Assembly: GCA_001464735.1 (NCBI GenBank)
Contig: LNDU01000044.1
Coordinates: 1-64,000, forward strand
Length of the DNA stretch: 64,000 nucleotides
From: Nitrospira sp. Ga0074138
Lineage (GTDB): Bacteria; Nitrospirota; Nitrospiria; Nitrospirales; Nitrospiraceae
Direction: 5' to 3'
Shown: positions 33,707 through 44,091 of the stretch, one piece after another
Position numbering within the stretch: position 1 is the first letter of the stretch
Layout of the letters: each line of letters opens with the position of its first letter
Program-made: the position numbers and the translations under genes
The notes under the pieces: generated by a model
The model's input: only the letters and a program-made list of their open reading frames with translations
What the model was told of the DNA's origin: nothing
The model's database searches: none

Positions 33707-34549
33707 ATGCCGTTAGAAGACGACTTTTGCGATATCCTCAAAAAGGCGCGGATCGGACAAGGGTTGTCGGTCGGCGATGTAGCCCGAATGACGGGGTTGC
33801 CGGGGGGCGATATTACAGCGCTGGAACGTGGCGATCAGCCGCGAGACCGTGCGGAGGTGCGCGCACTGGCCAAGGCTTTGGACTTGCGGGCTGAGCCGCT
33901 GGAGCAAATCGCCATTGATAAGTGGGAGCCGGTTGTCCAACGCATGCCACCTTGGGTGGACATGGTGCAGGGTTCCATTAACGGGTACGGCGTCCAGGGA
34001 TACGTTCTGCATGATGAGGGTGAAGCGTTGTTGGTTGATACGGCCTATAATGCTGAGGCGATGCTTGATGTGCTTCGACGACGCAGCTTGCGCCTGCTAG
34101 GTATTTGTCTGACGCATGGCCATGCGGACCATGCGGATGGAATCGAGCAGATTCTCAGCCGTCATGAAGTCCCGGTCTATCTTGGACCGGAGGATGTGGG
34201 CCTGTTGAGCTGGCGGCCACGGACGGAGCTGCTGGTGGCGCCGGCAGATGGATTGTCGATCAGCGTCGGACGCCGTACGCTTCACTGTTTGACGACACCG
34301 GGCCATACCGCGGGCGGCATCTGTTACCGGCTGGATGACGAACAACTCCCGGTCTGTTTCGTCGGTGATACCCTCTTTGCCGGATCGATCGGTCGGTCCA
34401 ATCCCAAGGAGCTGTATTCGGCTCATCTCAATTCGGTTCGCGACCGTCTGCTGACGCTCTCTCCTGACTATCGCCTTCTGCCAGGGCATGGACCTGCAAC
34501 AACCGTTGAGGAAGAACTCGATCACAATCCGTTTGTGACGATTCAGTAG
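33707..34549 (+). CDS. Fusion of XRE-type HTH and metallo-beta-lactamase-fold hydrolase
   Basis: 280 aa. Residues ~8-60 form a Cro/C1-type helix-turn-helix (ILKKARIGQGLSVGDVARMTGLPGGDITALERGDQP). From ~85 the MBL fold begins: LTHGHADHADG carries the HxHxDH metal motif, then TPGHTAGG, GDTLFAG and LLPGHGP complete a glyoxalase II-like site with conserved metal ligands. Either a regulator sensing a thioester/lactone metabolite or a hydrolase with a leftover DNA-binding domain. It lies 88 bases after the M16 pair and 11 bases before the M50 protease. Confidence 0.87.
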   Translation: MPLEDDFCDILKKARIGQGLSVGDVARMTGLPGGDITALERGDQPRDRAEVRALAKALDLRAEPLEQIAIDKWEPVVQRMPPWVDMVQGSINGYGVQGYVLHDEGEALLVDTAYNAEAMLDVLRRRSLRLLGICLTHGHADHADGIEQILSRHEVPVYLGPEDVGLLSWRPRTELLVAPADGLSISVGRRTLHCLTTPGHTAGGICYRLDDEQLPVCFVGDTLFAGSIGRSNPKELYSAHLNSVRDRLLTLSPDYRLLPGHGPATTVEEELDHNPFVTIQ

Positions 34550-34560
34550 ACAGGGATGAC

Positions 34561-35541
34561 ATGGATGGATCGGGACGGCATGAACATCGAGATCTTGAGA
34601 ACACGCCTGTTCTTGATGCCAGGGAAGAGCCTGCTCAAGAAATCATTGATGTGACGGAGATCGATGATGAGGGAGAGCCGTCGCTTTTTTCCAAGTGGGC
34701 ATTACCGATCGTCCTCTTTCTCCTGACGGTCTTTACGACGTTGTGGGCTGGAGCTTACCAAGCCTACCACGGTCCGGTGCGTGGGCCTCTCAATTTTCTC
34801 TTGAGTTCTCCCGAGACGCTTTGGCGGGGCATCCCGTTTGCCGGTGCGCTGCTGTTTATTCTCACCACACACGAGTTGGGGCATTATCTGTTATCCAAGA
34901 TCCACCGAGTTCCCGCCTCCTTGCCGCTGTTTATTCCTGGACCACCGCATTTCATTGGGACGTTCGGTGCCATCATCCGCATGCGTGGTCCGATTCTGAG
35001 CCGCCGTGCGCTGTTTGACATCGGCGTCGCCGGTCCCTTGGCGGGCTTCGTGGTTGCCGTCGTGGCATTGATCGTGGGACTGAATCTGTCCACAGTCGTG
35101 GATCGAACCGGCACGTTTGGATTGCAACTCGGCGAGCCTTTGCTGCTACAGTTCATGTCCTGGGTGATCATCGGGCCGCTCCCGCCGGAGGCAGACGTGG
35201 TGCTCCACCCGATCGGCTTCGCCGCCTGGTTCGGACTCTTCGTCACCTCTCTCAATCTTCTTCCAATCGGTCAGCTCGACGGCGGCCATGTGGCCTATGC
35301 TCTTTGGGGCCGTCGGCAGCGGACGATGGCGCTCGCCTTTCTACCGATCTTGTTGGCCTTGGGATTCTTCGGCTGGCCAGGCTGGTTGCTCTGGGCGTTC
35401 ATGGCAGGACTCTGGGGTCTCGGCCATCCACCCGTCATGGATCCTCATGTACCATTGGGTCGCAACCGGACGATCGTCGGCTGGATTGCCTTCGCCGTAT
35501 TTGTCGTCAGCTTTGCACCGGTTCCGTTTTCCTTCCACTAA
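34561..35541 (+). CDS. Site-2-protease-like M50 membrane peptidase
   Basis: 326 aa, about seven hydrophobic segments. The zinc motif is HELGHYL in helix two; the second ligand Asp lies in NLLPIGQLDGGH. A GPLAGF block follows the SRRALFDIGVAGP loop. The short N-terminal cytoplasmic part is acidic (EIIDVTEIDDEGEP). No PDZ domain. S2P homologues cleave anti-sigma factors or other membrane regulators; no such target is adjacent. Confidence 0.88.
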   Translation: MDGSGRHEHRDLENTPVLDAREEPAQEIIDVTEIDDEGEPSLFSKWALPIVLFLLTVFTTLWAGAYQAYHGPVRGPLNFLLSSPETLWRGIPFAGALLFILTTHELGHYLLSKIHRVPASLPLFIPGPPHFIGTFGAIIRMRGPILSRRALFDIGVAGPLAGFVVAVVALIVGLNLSTVVDRTGTFGLQLGEPLLLQFMSWVIIGPLPPEADVVLHPIGFAAWFGLFVTSLNLLPIGQLDGGHVAYALWGRRQRTMALAFLPILLALGFFGWPGWLLWAFMAGLWGLGHPPVMDPHVPLGRNRTIVGWIAFAVFVVSFAPVPFSFH

Positions 35542-35615
35542 TCACTCGTTGCTCAAGTCCGTATCATTCTGCTGATTTTCTTGTCTGATTCATACCTCGC
35601 TTTTAGAGTGGAGCT

Positions 35616-36368
35616 ATGCTCGCGACCGGCGCATCCACGACTCGGTGTCCAAAATGTCATGCTGAACGATCTGATGGTGCAGTGGAGTGTGTACGCTGCG
35701 GTATCATTTTCGACAAGTATCGTCCAGATGTGCGGAAAGTATCTGTTTCACCCATCTCACCATTGACATCGAGATCTGAATGGTTCCTGACAGCCAAGCA
35801 ATGGCTGATCGAGTCGGATACAACTACCGATTCGATGACGTTCTACGGTCGCGCTGCTCTATTGGTGGTTCTGGTGTGGTGGGGGTGGAAATTTATCACC
35901 ACATCGCTCGAAACGAATTACACCGGAGAGTCCTTTCTTCACCTGATCAATCTGCCCTTTCATGAAGCGGGACATGTGATCTTCATCCCATTCGGTCGCT
36001 TCATGACGATTCTCGGCGGGAGTCTTGGCCAAGTTCTCATGCCGATGATCTGCCTCGGGACCTTCCTTGTGAGAACTCGTGATCCGTTCGGCGCGGCAGT
36101 GGCTCTGTGGTGGACTGCGGAGAGCCTGATGGACATTGCCCCCTACATCAACGATGCGCGAGCGCTTGACCTCATGTTGATCGGCGGAGTGACCGGGAAA
36201 GAAACCGACGGACATGACTGGAACAATATTCTGACAATGCTGGGCTTATTGGAATGGGATCATCGGTTGGCTCACTTCACCTACAATATCGGAATTCTCC
36301 TCATGCTTGGCTCCTTCTTCTGGGGCAGCGCCATCTTGCTGCGACACTATCGGCGTCTGTCGGCCTAG
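35616..36368 (+). CDS. Zinc-ribbon membrane protein with M50-like HEAGH motif
   Basis: 250 aa. A CPKC...CVRCG zinc ribbon at residues ~11-33 is followed by a membrane region containing PFHEAGHVIFIPFG (HExxH in a helix) and several further hydrophobic segments. This is the layout of small site-2-protease-like proteins with an extra N-terminal zinc ribbon; a second zinc ligand for catalysis is not obvious. GTGGAG ribosome-binding site before the ATG. Possibly a non-standard protease or a zinc-binding scaffold. Confidence 0.7.
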   Translation: MLATGASTTRCPKCHAERSDGAVECVRCGIIFDKYRPDVRKVSVSPISPLTSRSEWFLTAKQWLIESDTTTDSMTFYGRAALLVVLVWWGWKFITTSLETNYTGESFLHLINLPFHEAGHVIFIPFGRFMTILGGSLGQVLMPMICLGTFLVRTRDPFGAAVALWWTAESLMDIAPYINDARALDLMLIGGVTGKETDGHDWNNILTMLGLLEWDHRLAHFTYNIGILLMLGSFFWGSAILLRHYRRLSA

Positions 36369-36523
36369 CCCACCTCGCTTCTTACTGCTCAAGGTCAGTA
36401 CACCTTCACCAACATTTCACTGTGTTGCACGAGTTTTGATCTCTTCTTGACGATGCACACGACCATTTTGACGCCATTTTTACGGCGAGAGAGATAGACT
36501 GATTGCCTATAGAGGATCTCACG

Positions 36524-36604
36524 ATGGACTTGATCTACATCGGGCTGGTGGTGGGTTTCTTCATCCTCTCCAGGTGGCTGATCTTGGGCCTGGAGCGACT
36601 CTAA
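36524..36604 (+). CDS. 26-residue membrane peptide upstream of kdpF
   Basis: ATG-to-TAA frame of 26 codons encoding MDLIYIGLVVGFFILSRWLI then LGLERL: one transmembrane helix with a charged C-terminus. It ends one base before the kdpF ATG, so the two are coupled. I recall similar tiny ORFs in front of kdpF in other bacteria, usually unannotated. Role unknown; a helix packing with the Kdp complex is a guess. Confidence 0.6.
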   Translation: MDLIYIGLVVGFFILSRWLILGLERL

Positions 36605-36605
36605 G

Positions 36606-36704
36606 ATGGTGGGCATGAATGCGATGTATGTGCTGAGCGGAATGGTATCTGTGGGCCTGTTGATCTATCTCATGATCGCGTTGCTGAAGGCGGAGCGGTT
36701 CTGA
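36606..36704 (+). CDS. kdpF: KdpF, small subunit of the K+-transporting ATPase
   Basis: 32-aa single-helix protein (MVGMNAMYVLSGMVSVGLLI, then YLMIALLKAERF). The C-terminal LL(K/R)xERF is typical of KdpF, which stabilises the KdpABC complex lipid-facing side. TGA overlaps the kdpA ATG. Too short for most ORF callers. Confidence 0.82.
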   Translation: MVGMNAMYVLSGMVSVGLLIYLMIALLKAERF

Positions 36705-38509
36705 TGACCACGAATGCAATCCTCCAAGTACTCGTGTACTTCGTCGTGTTGCTAGCACTTGTGAAGCCGCTAGGCTGGTATATGGCGAGAGTGTATGAAG
36801 GCAAACCCTGCGGTTTGGACCGTCTTCTCGGTTTTGTTGAACGGGCCATGTATCGTCTCTGCGGCGTTCGACCAGGCGATGAGATGGACTGGAAACGCTA
36901 TGGAGCGGCCATGTTGTTCTTCAATGCGGCCGGGTTCATGTTCCTCTACGGCTTGTTGCGTCTACAGAGTCTTTTGCCCCTGAACCCGGCCAACCTCGGC
37001 GCGGTCGCACCGGACCTGGCTTTCAATACAGCCGTAAGCTTCGTGACGAACACCAACTGGCAGGCGTATGGCGGGGAAACCACCTTGAGTTATTTGACCC
37101 AGATGCTCGGCATGACCGTGCAGAACTTTGTCTCCGCCGCGACGGGAATGGCAGTGCTCGTTGCATTGATTCGGGGTTTGAGCCGGAGCACGACGACGAC
37201 CCTGGGAAATTTCTGGAGCGACCTGGTCCGTAGTACGCTCTACATCCTGCTGCCTCTGGCTCTGCTCTTATCGGTCCTATTGGTGTCCCAGGGTGTTGTC
37301 CAGAACATGAATTCCTATCAGACGGCGATGCTGATACAGCCGACCGCTTATGCCAAGTCCGTGACCGATGCGAATGGCCAGGCCGTGCTCGACACACAGG
37401 GAAAGCCAAAACCCGAGTTTGTCAAGGCAATCGAGCAGATTCTTGCCGTGGGTCCGGCTGCCTCCCAGATCGCCATCAAGCAGCTCGGCACGAACGGCGG
37501 CGGATTCTTCAACGTCAATTCAGCGCATCCGTTCGAGAATGCCACGCCCTTCTCCAATTTTCTGGAAGTCCTGGCGATAATTCTTATCCCGGCCGCGCTC
37601 TGCTACACCTTTGGCATGATGGTGGGAGACGCTCGCCAAGGCTGGGTTATTCTCGCCGCCATGACCATTCTTCTGCTCGGTTTTGTTTCACTCGGACTGT
37701 GGGCTGAACAAAACGGCAACCCACTGCTGGCCGGAGCCACTGTGGATCTGCGGGCCCAAGCCGGTCAGGCAGGCGGCAACATGGAAGGGAAGGAGCTGCG
37801 CTTCGGCATCACTCAGTCGGTCCTGTGGTCCGCCGTGACGACTGCCGCTTCCAATGGCTCCGTGAACTCGATGCATGATTCCTATACCCCATTGGGCGGA
37901 CTCGTGCCGCTGTTTCTCATGCAGTTCGGCGAAGTGGTGTTCGGAGGGGTCGGCTCAGGTTTGTACGGCATGATCGTCTTTGCCATCATCGCCGTGTTTG
38001 TTGCTGGCCTCATGGTCGGGCGGACACCGGAGTATCTGGGCAAGAAGATCGAGCCCTATGAGATGAAGATGGCCGCGCTACTCATTCTCATCATGCCCAT
38101 CGTCGTCTTAGGTTTCACAGCCCTGGCGATCAGCACTGAGACCGGCAGATCGTCTATCCTGAATCCCGGCCCCCACGGGTTCAGCGAAGTCCTCTATGCC
38201 TATACTTCTCAGGGGAACAACAACGGCAGCGCCTTCGCCGGTCTCAACGTCAATACGCCCTTCTACAATCTGACGGGCGGCATTGCGATGCTGATATCCC
38301 GATTCTGGCTGGCTATCCCCATTCTGGCACTCGCAGGTGCCTTGGCTCGCAAGAAACTGGTGCCGGCCGGCCCAGGGACTTTGCCGACTCACACCCCGTT
38401 GTTCGTGATTCTCTTAATCGGCGTGGTGGTGATGGTCGGGGCGCTTACGTTTCTACCTGCTCTAGCCTTGGGGCCGATCGTGGAAGAGCTGATGATGAGG
38501 GGACAGTAA
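36704..38509 (+). CDS. kdpA: K+-transporting ATPase subunit A
   Basis: 601 aa, about ten membrane segments. The K+-channel-like subunit: [33 protein letters not shown] (first selectivity-filter repeat), [20 protein letters not shown] (the strongly conserved second filter) and [15 protein letters not shown] / [14 protein letters not shown] blocks are all present. Length and architecture are normal. Overlaps kdpF by one base and leads kdpB by 13 bases. Confidence 0.96.
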   Translation: MTTNAILQVLVYFVVLLALVKPLGWYMARVYEGKPCGLDRLLGFVERAMYRLCGVRPGDEMDWKRYGAAMLFFNAAGFMFLYGLLRLQSLLPLNPANLGAVAPDLAFNTAVSFVTNTNWQAYGGETTLSYLTQMLGMTVQNFVSAATGMAVLVALIRGLSRSTTTTLGNFWSDLVRSTLYILLPLALLLSVLLVSQGVVQNMNSYQTAMLIQPTAYAKSVTDANGQAVLDTQGKPKPEFVKAIEQILAVGPAASQIAIKQLGTNGGGFFNVNSAHPFENATPFSNFLEVLAIILIPAALCYTFGMMVGDARQGWVILAAMTILLLGFVSLGLWAEQNGNPLLAGATVDLRAQAGQAGGNMEGKELRFGITQSVLWSAVTTAASNGSVNSMHDSYTPLGGLVPLFLMQFGEVVFGGVGSGLYGMIVFAIIAVFVAGLMVGRTPEYLGKKIEPYEMKMAALLILIMPIVVLGFTALAISTETGRSSILNPGPHGFSEVLYAYTSQGNNNGSAFAGLNVNTPFYNLTGGIAMLISRFWLAIPILALAGALARKKLVPAGPGTLPTHTPLFVILLIGVVVMVGALTFLPALALGPIVEELMMRGQ

Positions 38510-38522
38510 GGAGTCACATCCG

Positions 38523-40612
38523 ATGAGCATGTCGACAAAAGCACACAAGTCCCAGTCTCTGTTCGACACCGCAGTGATACGCCATGCGTCGCGCGATGCC
38601 ATCTTCAAGCTCGACCCTCGTCATCAGGTCAAGAATCCAGTCATGTTTATCGTCTGGGTCGGAAGCGTTTTGACGACCCTTTTGTTCGCGCAGGCTCTGG
38701 CGGGAACCGGGGAGACTCCCACCTGGTTCATTCTCTCGATCACGGTCTGGCTCTGGTTCACCGTGCTGTTTGCAAACTTTGCAGAAGCTATGGCGGAAGG
38801 TCGGGGCAAGGCGCAGGCCGATTCGCTGAGGCGGGCGCGTCATGAACTTACGGCCAAAAAGCTCGGCGCTGTCGATCTCGGCAGAGAGCATCATGCCCCG
38901 TGGAACCGTCAGTTCCAGCGAGGCGATACGTTCAGCGTGGTATCCGCGAATCAGCTCACGAAGGGGGATGTGATCCTCGTAGAGGCAGGAGATTTCATTC
39001 CGGCCGACGGCGAGGTTGTCGACGGCGTGGCGTCAGTGAACGAGAGCGCGATCACCGGCGAGAGCGCACCCGTCATTCGGGAAAGTGGTGGTGATCGCAG
39101 TGCGGTCACGGGGGGTACGAAGATTCTGTCTGACTGGCTCGTTGTTTGTGTGACGGCCAGTTCAGGAGAAAGTTTTCTGGATCGGATGATCGCCATGGTG
39201 GAAGGAGCCAAACGCCAGAAAACGCCGAATGAAATCGCCCTCACCATTCTGCTCGCAGCCCTGACCATCATCTTCCTCCTGGCCACGGTGACATTGTTGC
39301 CGTTCTCGCTGTACAGCGTGCAAGCCATGGGGCAGGGGACGCCGGTTACCGTCACTGTATTGGTAGCCCTCTTGGTCTGCCTGATTCCGACGACCATTGG
39401 GGCTCTCCTTTCGGCAATCGGTATCGCCGGCATGGATCGCATGGTGCAGGCCAATGTCATTGCGATGTCGTCCTGCTGCTGGATAAGACCGGTACCATCA
39501 CGTTGGGCAACCGCCAGGCGACAGCCTTCGTTCCGGCGGAGGGAGTAGACGTCCGGGCGTTGGCCGACGCTGCTCAACTCTCATCGTTGACAGACGAGAC
39601 GCCTGAGGGCCGAAGCATCGTCGTGCTGGCCAAAGAAAAGTTTGGTTTGCGTGCGCGTGATATCCATGAGATGGGCGCCACATTCATTCCCTTCACGGCC
39701 CAGACGCGAATGAGCGGGGTCAATCTTGACGGGCGGCAGATCCGCAAAGGAGCGGCGGATGCGGTCGAGGCTTATGTGACGTCGCAGGGAGGGCACTTTT
39801 CTCAGTGTGTCCGGCTGAATGTCGAGACGATTGCAAAACAAGGCGGAACGCCACTGGTGGTGGCGGAGAAGGCCAAGGTGCTGGGGGTGATTGCGCTACA
39901 AGATATTGTGAAGGGCGGAATCAAAGAGCGGTTCGGAGAACTGCGGCGCATGGGGATCAAGACCTTGATGATCACAGGCGACAACCCGCAAACAGCTGCA
40001 GCCGTGGCGGCGGAGGCCGGAGTGGATGATTTCCTGGCCCAGGCCACGCCGGAGGCCAAACTCAAGTTGATCCGGGATCTTCAGGCCGAGGGCCGACTCG
40101 TGGCCATGACCGGGGACGGAACAAACGACGCCCCGGCGCTGGCGCAGGCTGACGTTGCCGTCGCAATGAACACCGGGACCCAGGCGGCAAAAGAGGCGGG
40201 CAACCTGGTCGATCTGGATTCCAATCCCACGAAGCTCATCGAAATCGTGGAAATCGGCAAACAATTGCTCATGACCCGCGGCGCGTTGACCACGTTCAGC
40301 ATTGCCAACGATGTGGCCAAATACTTCGCCATCATTCCTGCAGCCTTCGCCACGACCTATCCGGCGCTCAATGCATTGAACGTGATGCGGCTGGCGACTC
40401 CGCAGAGCGCGGTCCTTTCCGCGGTCATCTTCAACGCGTTAGTCATCATCGCACTGATTCCGCTTGCGCTGAAAGGAATCACCTATCGCCCGATCGGCGC
40501 GGGAGCGCTACTTCGGCGGCATCTTTTGATCTACGGATTAGGTGGCCTGGTGGTGCCGTTCGTCGGCATCAAACTGATCGATATGATTCTGGTGGCCTTG
40601 CATCTCGGTTAA
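38523..40612 (+). pseudogene. kdpB: K+-transporting ATPase subunit B, broken by a frameshift at ~39467
   Basis: The P-type ATPase catalytic subunit, in two frames. The first frame (38523-39548 as an ORF) is normal up to QANVIAMS. The phosphorylation motif DKTGT (39482-39496) and all later parts ([44 protein letters not shown]) are in the +1 frame. Compared with KdpB generally, GRAVEAAGDVD is missing, about 34 bases. GCGATGTCG at the junction would be one of two short direct repeats (expected in ATTGCGATGTCG... and ...GGCGATGTCG), so slippage deletion fits. If real, Kdp cannot transport; an assembly error is equally possible. Confidence 0.8.
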
Positions 40613-40652
40613 CTTGGAAAACGATCAGGTCGTGAGGAGACAGGCGAGAGCT

Positions 40653-41225
40653 ATGAAAGACCACATAAGGCCTGCACTGACCATGCTGTTACTTCTGACT
40701 GTCTTAACGGGGCTGGTCTATCCGCTGGCGGTCACCGGCTTGGCCCAACTGGTTTTCCCGAACCAAGCGAACGGCAGTTTGATCGTGCGCGAAGGCAAGG
40801 TGATCGGGTCCAAGTTGATCGGACAGTATTTTGACAGGCCGGAGTATTTCTGGAGTCGTCCGTCGGCAACCTCGCCATTTCCTTACAACGCCGCTGCGTC
40901 GGGCGGATCAAACCTTGGGCCCACCAACCCTGTATTGATCGAAGCGGTTAAATCGAGAGTGGCCGCTTTGCGGGCCGCTTATCCGGGCAACGACTCGCTT
41001 GTCCCTGTCGACCTCGTGACTTCATCAGGGAGCGGGCTGGACCCCCACATCAGCCCGGAGGCTGCTCAGTACCAAATCAGAAGAGTGGCTCGTGTTCGAG
41101 GGATTGATGAGGCCGTTTTGCGCGACCTCGTGGTCCAACACACAGAAGGCCGCCAGCTCGGCGTTCTCGGAGAACCACGAGTCAATGTTCTTCTTCTGAA
41201 TCTAGCTCTGGACGAGAGGCGTTAG
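40653..41225 (+). CDS. kdpC: K+-transporting ATPase subunit C
   Basis: 190 aa from the ATG at 40653; GAGGAGAC lies upstream and the protein begins with the membrane anchor [28 protein letters not shown]. The diagnostic blocks [22 protein letters not shown] and [17 protein letters not shown] are present, followed by VARVRGI. Normal length. Not frameshifted, unlike kdpB. Confidence 0.95.
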   Translation: MKDHIRPALTMLLLLTVLTGLVYPLAVTGLAQLVFPNQANGSLIVREGKVIGSKLIGQYFDRPEYFWSRPSATSPFPYNAAASGGSNLGPTNPVLIEAVKSRVAALRAAYPGNDSLVPVDLVTSSGSGLDPHISPEAAQYQIRRVARVRGIDEAVLRDLVVQHTEGRQLGVLGEPRVNVLLLNLALDERR

Positions 41226-41355
41226 TTGAAGCACTCGTTACTCTCGCACGAGCGGTCGTGCGGTTGACGCTCCTCCGGGCCTACCCTAGAATTCAAGCGC
41301 CGGCATCTAAGTCGTCTTTAATTTTGCGCGCAACGTTGCGTGGGAAACTGCTCTC

Positions 41356-44049
41356 ATGAACCAACCACGACCAGATCCCGATGCGCTGCTGAAGCGTGTG
41401 CAGGCGGAGGAGGCCCGCAAAGCCCAAGGCAAACTCAAGGTCTTCTTCGGCGCCAATCCCGGCGTAGGGAAGACGTACGCCATGCTCGAAGCGGCGCATG
41501 AGCAGCGGCGTGACGGTGTCGATGTCGTCATCGGCGTCGTTGAGACTCATGGCCGGGCTGAAACCGAGGCGTTGGTGGACGAACTTGAGGTCCTCCCGCG
41601 CCGCGTTGTCGGCTACCGTGGTGCAACGTTGAAAGAATTCGATCTCGACGCGGCCCTTGCGCGATACCCCACTATCATCCTCATCGACGAACTTGCGCAC
41701 ACCAACGCCCCGGGCCAGCGTCATGCCAAACGGTGGCAGGATGTTCAGGAGTTACTCAAGGCTGGTATTACGGTCTACACCACTGTGAACGTGCAGCACT
41801 TGGAAAGTTTGAACGATGTGGTCACGCAGATTACCGGCGTGCGGGTGCGCGAGACCGTCCCGGATTCCGTTCTTGAACGGGCGGATGACGTGGAGCTGAT
41901 CGACCTCCCACCCGACGATCTACTTCAGCGGCTCAAAGACGGGAAGGTTTACGTTCCGGAACAGATCCAACGTGCGATTCAACATTTCTTTACCAAGGGA
42001 AATCTGATCGCGCTTCGCGAACTCGCTTTGCGCCGCACGGCCGAGCGAGTCGACCAGCAGATGGAGGTCTACCGGCGCGACCATGCAGTGGTACGAACCT
42101 GGCCGGCAGCGGAGACGATCATGGTCTGCGTCAATATGAAGCCGCGTGGCCCTCGTTTGATCAGGGCCGCCCGCCAGATGGCGGTCGATCTCCATGCCAA
42201 GTGGATCGCGGTCTATGTGCAGCTTCCTCGGCATCTTGGCCTGTCGCAAACCGAACGGGACCGTCTGGTACAAACACTGAGACTGGCGGAGCAGTTAGGG
42301 GCCGAAACCGTCACCCTCACCGGCGAGGACGTAGCCCAGGAACTCTTGAGTTACGCGCAGAACCGAAACGCGACGAAGATTATTGTCGGAAAACCGGTCA
42401 GATCCTGGTGGAAAGAATGGGTGTTTGGGTCGGTCGTATCGGACCTCGTCCATCAAAGCGGGGAGATCGATATCTATGTCATTACGGGAGAGGCTGGCGA
42501 AGGACAGCCTCTTGTCCGCCGCAGTCTCCGAAGGACCAGCGATGTCTCCGAATATGCGTATGCTTCGCTCGGGGTGTTGATTGCGACGGCGGTCGCCTGG
42601 CTGATGTTTCCATATTTCGCGGCGGCGAATTTGATCATGATGTATCTCATTGCCGTGATCGTCATCGCGATTCTTTGGGGGCGTGGACCGTCGGTGCTGG
42701 CTTCGGTTTTGAGCGTGGCGGCCTTCGACTTTTTTTTCGTCCCACCCTACTTTTCCTTCGCGGTCTCCGACATCCAATACCTATTGACCTTCGCCGTCAT
42801 GCTCGTGGCGGCTTTGGTCATCAGTAATCTTGCCGTGCGTCTCCACCAGCAAGCTGAGCTGGCTCGCTACCGAGAAAGGCGCACAGGGGTGTTGTATGCC
42901 ATGAGTCGCGATCTTGCCACGCATCGTGGAACCGGCATGTTGGCGCAACTCGCGGCCAAACATCTCCGTGACGTGTTTGACGCTCAAGTTGCCATCTTCC
43001 TGGCGGATGCGGAAAAGCGGGTGCAACTGCAACGCGGGGAACTGCTATTTTTTGAGTTGGACCCGAAGGAGGCTGGTGTAGCTCAGTGGGTATTTGATCA
43101 CAGTGAACGAGCCGGAGTTGGGACAGATACGCTGCCGGGTGCCAGTGCGCTGTACCTGCCCCTGGTCGGATCAGCAGGGGCAATCGGCGTGGTTGCAGTC
43201 CGTTCGAAAGACTCGGGATTCTTGCTGGACCCCGAGCAACTCCATTTGCTTGAGTCCCTGGTGAATCAGGTGGCGTTGGCGATTGAGCGGACGTGCCTGT
43301 CCGAGGAGGCACAGAACGCCCGCGTGCGCGCGGAAACGGAGCGCATGCGGAACGCTATTCTTAGTTCGGTGTCTCACGACCTGAGGACTCCGCTGGCCAC
43401 CATTACCGGCGCTGCCAGCAGCTTGGCGGAAGAGCAGAGGGAGCTCGACCCTGCTGCTCGGCGCGAGCTCTCTCGGTCCATTTATCGAGAGGCTAACCGT
43501 CTTGACCGTTTGTTGAAGAACCTTCTCGACATGATGCGCATTGAAGCGGGAGCTGTACAGCTCAGCAGGGAGTGGCATCCTATGGATGAGGTCGTGGGTG
43601 CGGCACTGGCGAGATTGGAGGGACGGTTGCACGACCATACCGTCAGTACCGCATTTCCAGCCGATCTGCCACTGGTGTTGGTTGATGGGGTGCTCCTGGA
43701 ACAGGTGGTGATTAATTTAGTGGAGAACGCCATGAAGTATGCGCCCTCAGGAAGTACGATTGACGTGTCTGCATCGGCGATCGGTCGCGAAATTGTCGTC
43801 GAAGTGGCTGATCGAGGCCCTGGCATCCCTTCCGGGGAGGAGGCCCGCATCTTCGACAAGTTCTATCGCGGCCGGCTCGCGCGAGAGGGAGGGGTTGGAC
43901 TCGGGCTGACGATTTGTCGCGGTATCGTGGAAGCGCATGGCGGCCGTATTTGGGCTGAGAATCACTCCGGAGGCGGCGCCCTCTTTCGCTTTTCGATCCC
44001 GTTGCCGGAGCAGCAGCCGCCTGTGGAGACGGAGACTCAACAAGGCTAA
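41356..44049 (+). CDS. kdpD: Osmosensitive K+ channel sensor histidine kinase KdpD
   Basis: 897 aa. N-terminal KdpD domain with Walker A GANPGVGKTYAML; a universal-stress-like domain (~250-380); four membrane helices in the DUF4118 region (~400-495); a GAF-like domain; then HisKA (LSSVSHDLRTPLATI, His ~680) and HATPase (NLVENAMKYAP, DRGPGIP, GVGLGLTICRGI). Responds to low K+ and osmotic stress by phosphorylating KdpE. The stop is 42 bases from kdpE. Confidence 0.95.
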   Translation: MNQPRPDPDALLKRVQAEEARKAQGKLKVFFGANPGVGKTYAMLEAAHEQRRDGVDVVIGVVETHGRAETEALVDELEVLPRRVVGYRGATLKEFDLDAALARYPTIILIDELAHTNAPGQRHAKRWQDVQELLKAGITVYTTVNVQHLESLNDVVTQITGVRVRETVPDSVLERADDVELIDLPPDDLLQRLKDGKVYVPEQIQRAIQHFFTKGNLIALRELALRRTAERVDQQMEVYRRDHAVVRTWPAAETIMVCVNMKPRGPRLIRAARQMAVDLHAKWIAVYVQLPRHLGLSQTERDRLVQTLRLAEQLGAETVTLTGEDVAQELLSYAQNRNATKIIVGKPVRSWWKEWVFGSVVSDLVHQSGEIDIYVITGEAGEGQPLVRRSLRRTSDVSEYAYASLGVLIATAVAWLMFPYFAAANLIMMYLIAVIVIAILWGRGPSVLASVLSVAAFDFFFVPPYFSFAVSDIQYLLTFAVMLVAALVISNLAVRLHQQAELARYRERRTGVLYAMSRDLATHRGTGMLAQLAAKHLRDVFDAQVAIFLADAEKRVQLQRGELLFFELDPKEAGVAQWVFDHSERAGVGTDTLPGASALYLPLVGSAGAIGVVAVRSKDSGFLLDPEQLHLLESLVNQVALAIERTCLSEEAQNARVRAETERMRNAILSSVSHDLRTPLATITGAASSLAEEQRELDPAARRELSRSIYREANRLDRLLKNLLDMMRIEAGAVQLSREWHPMDEVVGAALARLEGRLHDHTVSTAFPADLPLVLVDGVLLEQVVINLVENAMKYAPSGSTIDVSASAIGREIVVEVADRGPGIPSGEEARIFDKFYRGRLAREGGVGLGLTICRGIVEAHGGRIWAENHSGGGALFRFSIPLPEQQPPVETETQQG

Positions 44050-44091
44050 GCCTTTTCCATCGAAGAGCGGTGATCGAGACCGTATTGCCAT

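Noticed and set aside
43070-43130. A tRNA-like stretch (GGTGTAGCTCAGTGGG) inside kdpD
   Set aside because: It is in-frame coding sequence for the GAF-like part of KdpD, and no full cloverleaf follows; no anticodon or acceptor stem is formed.
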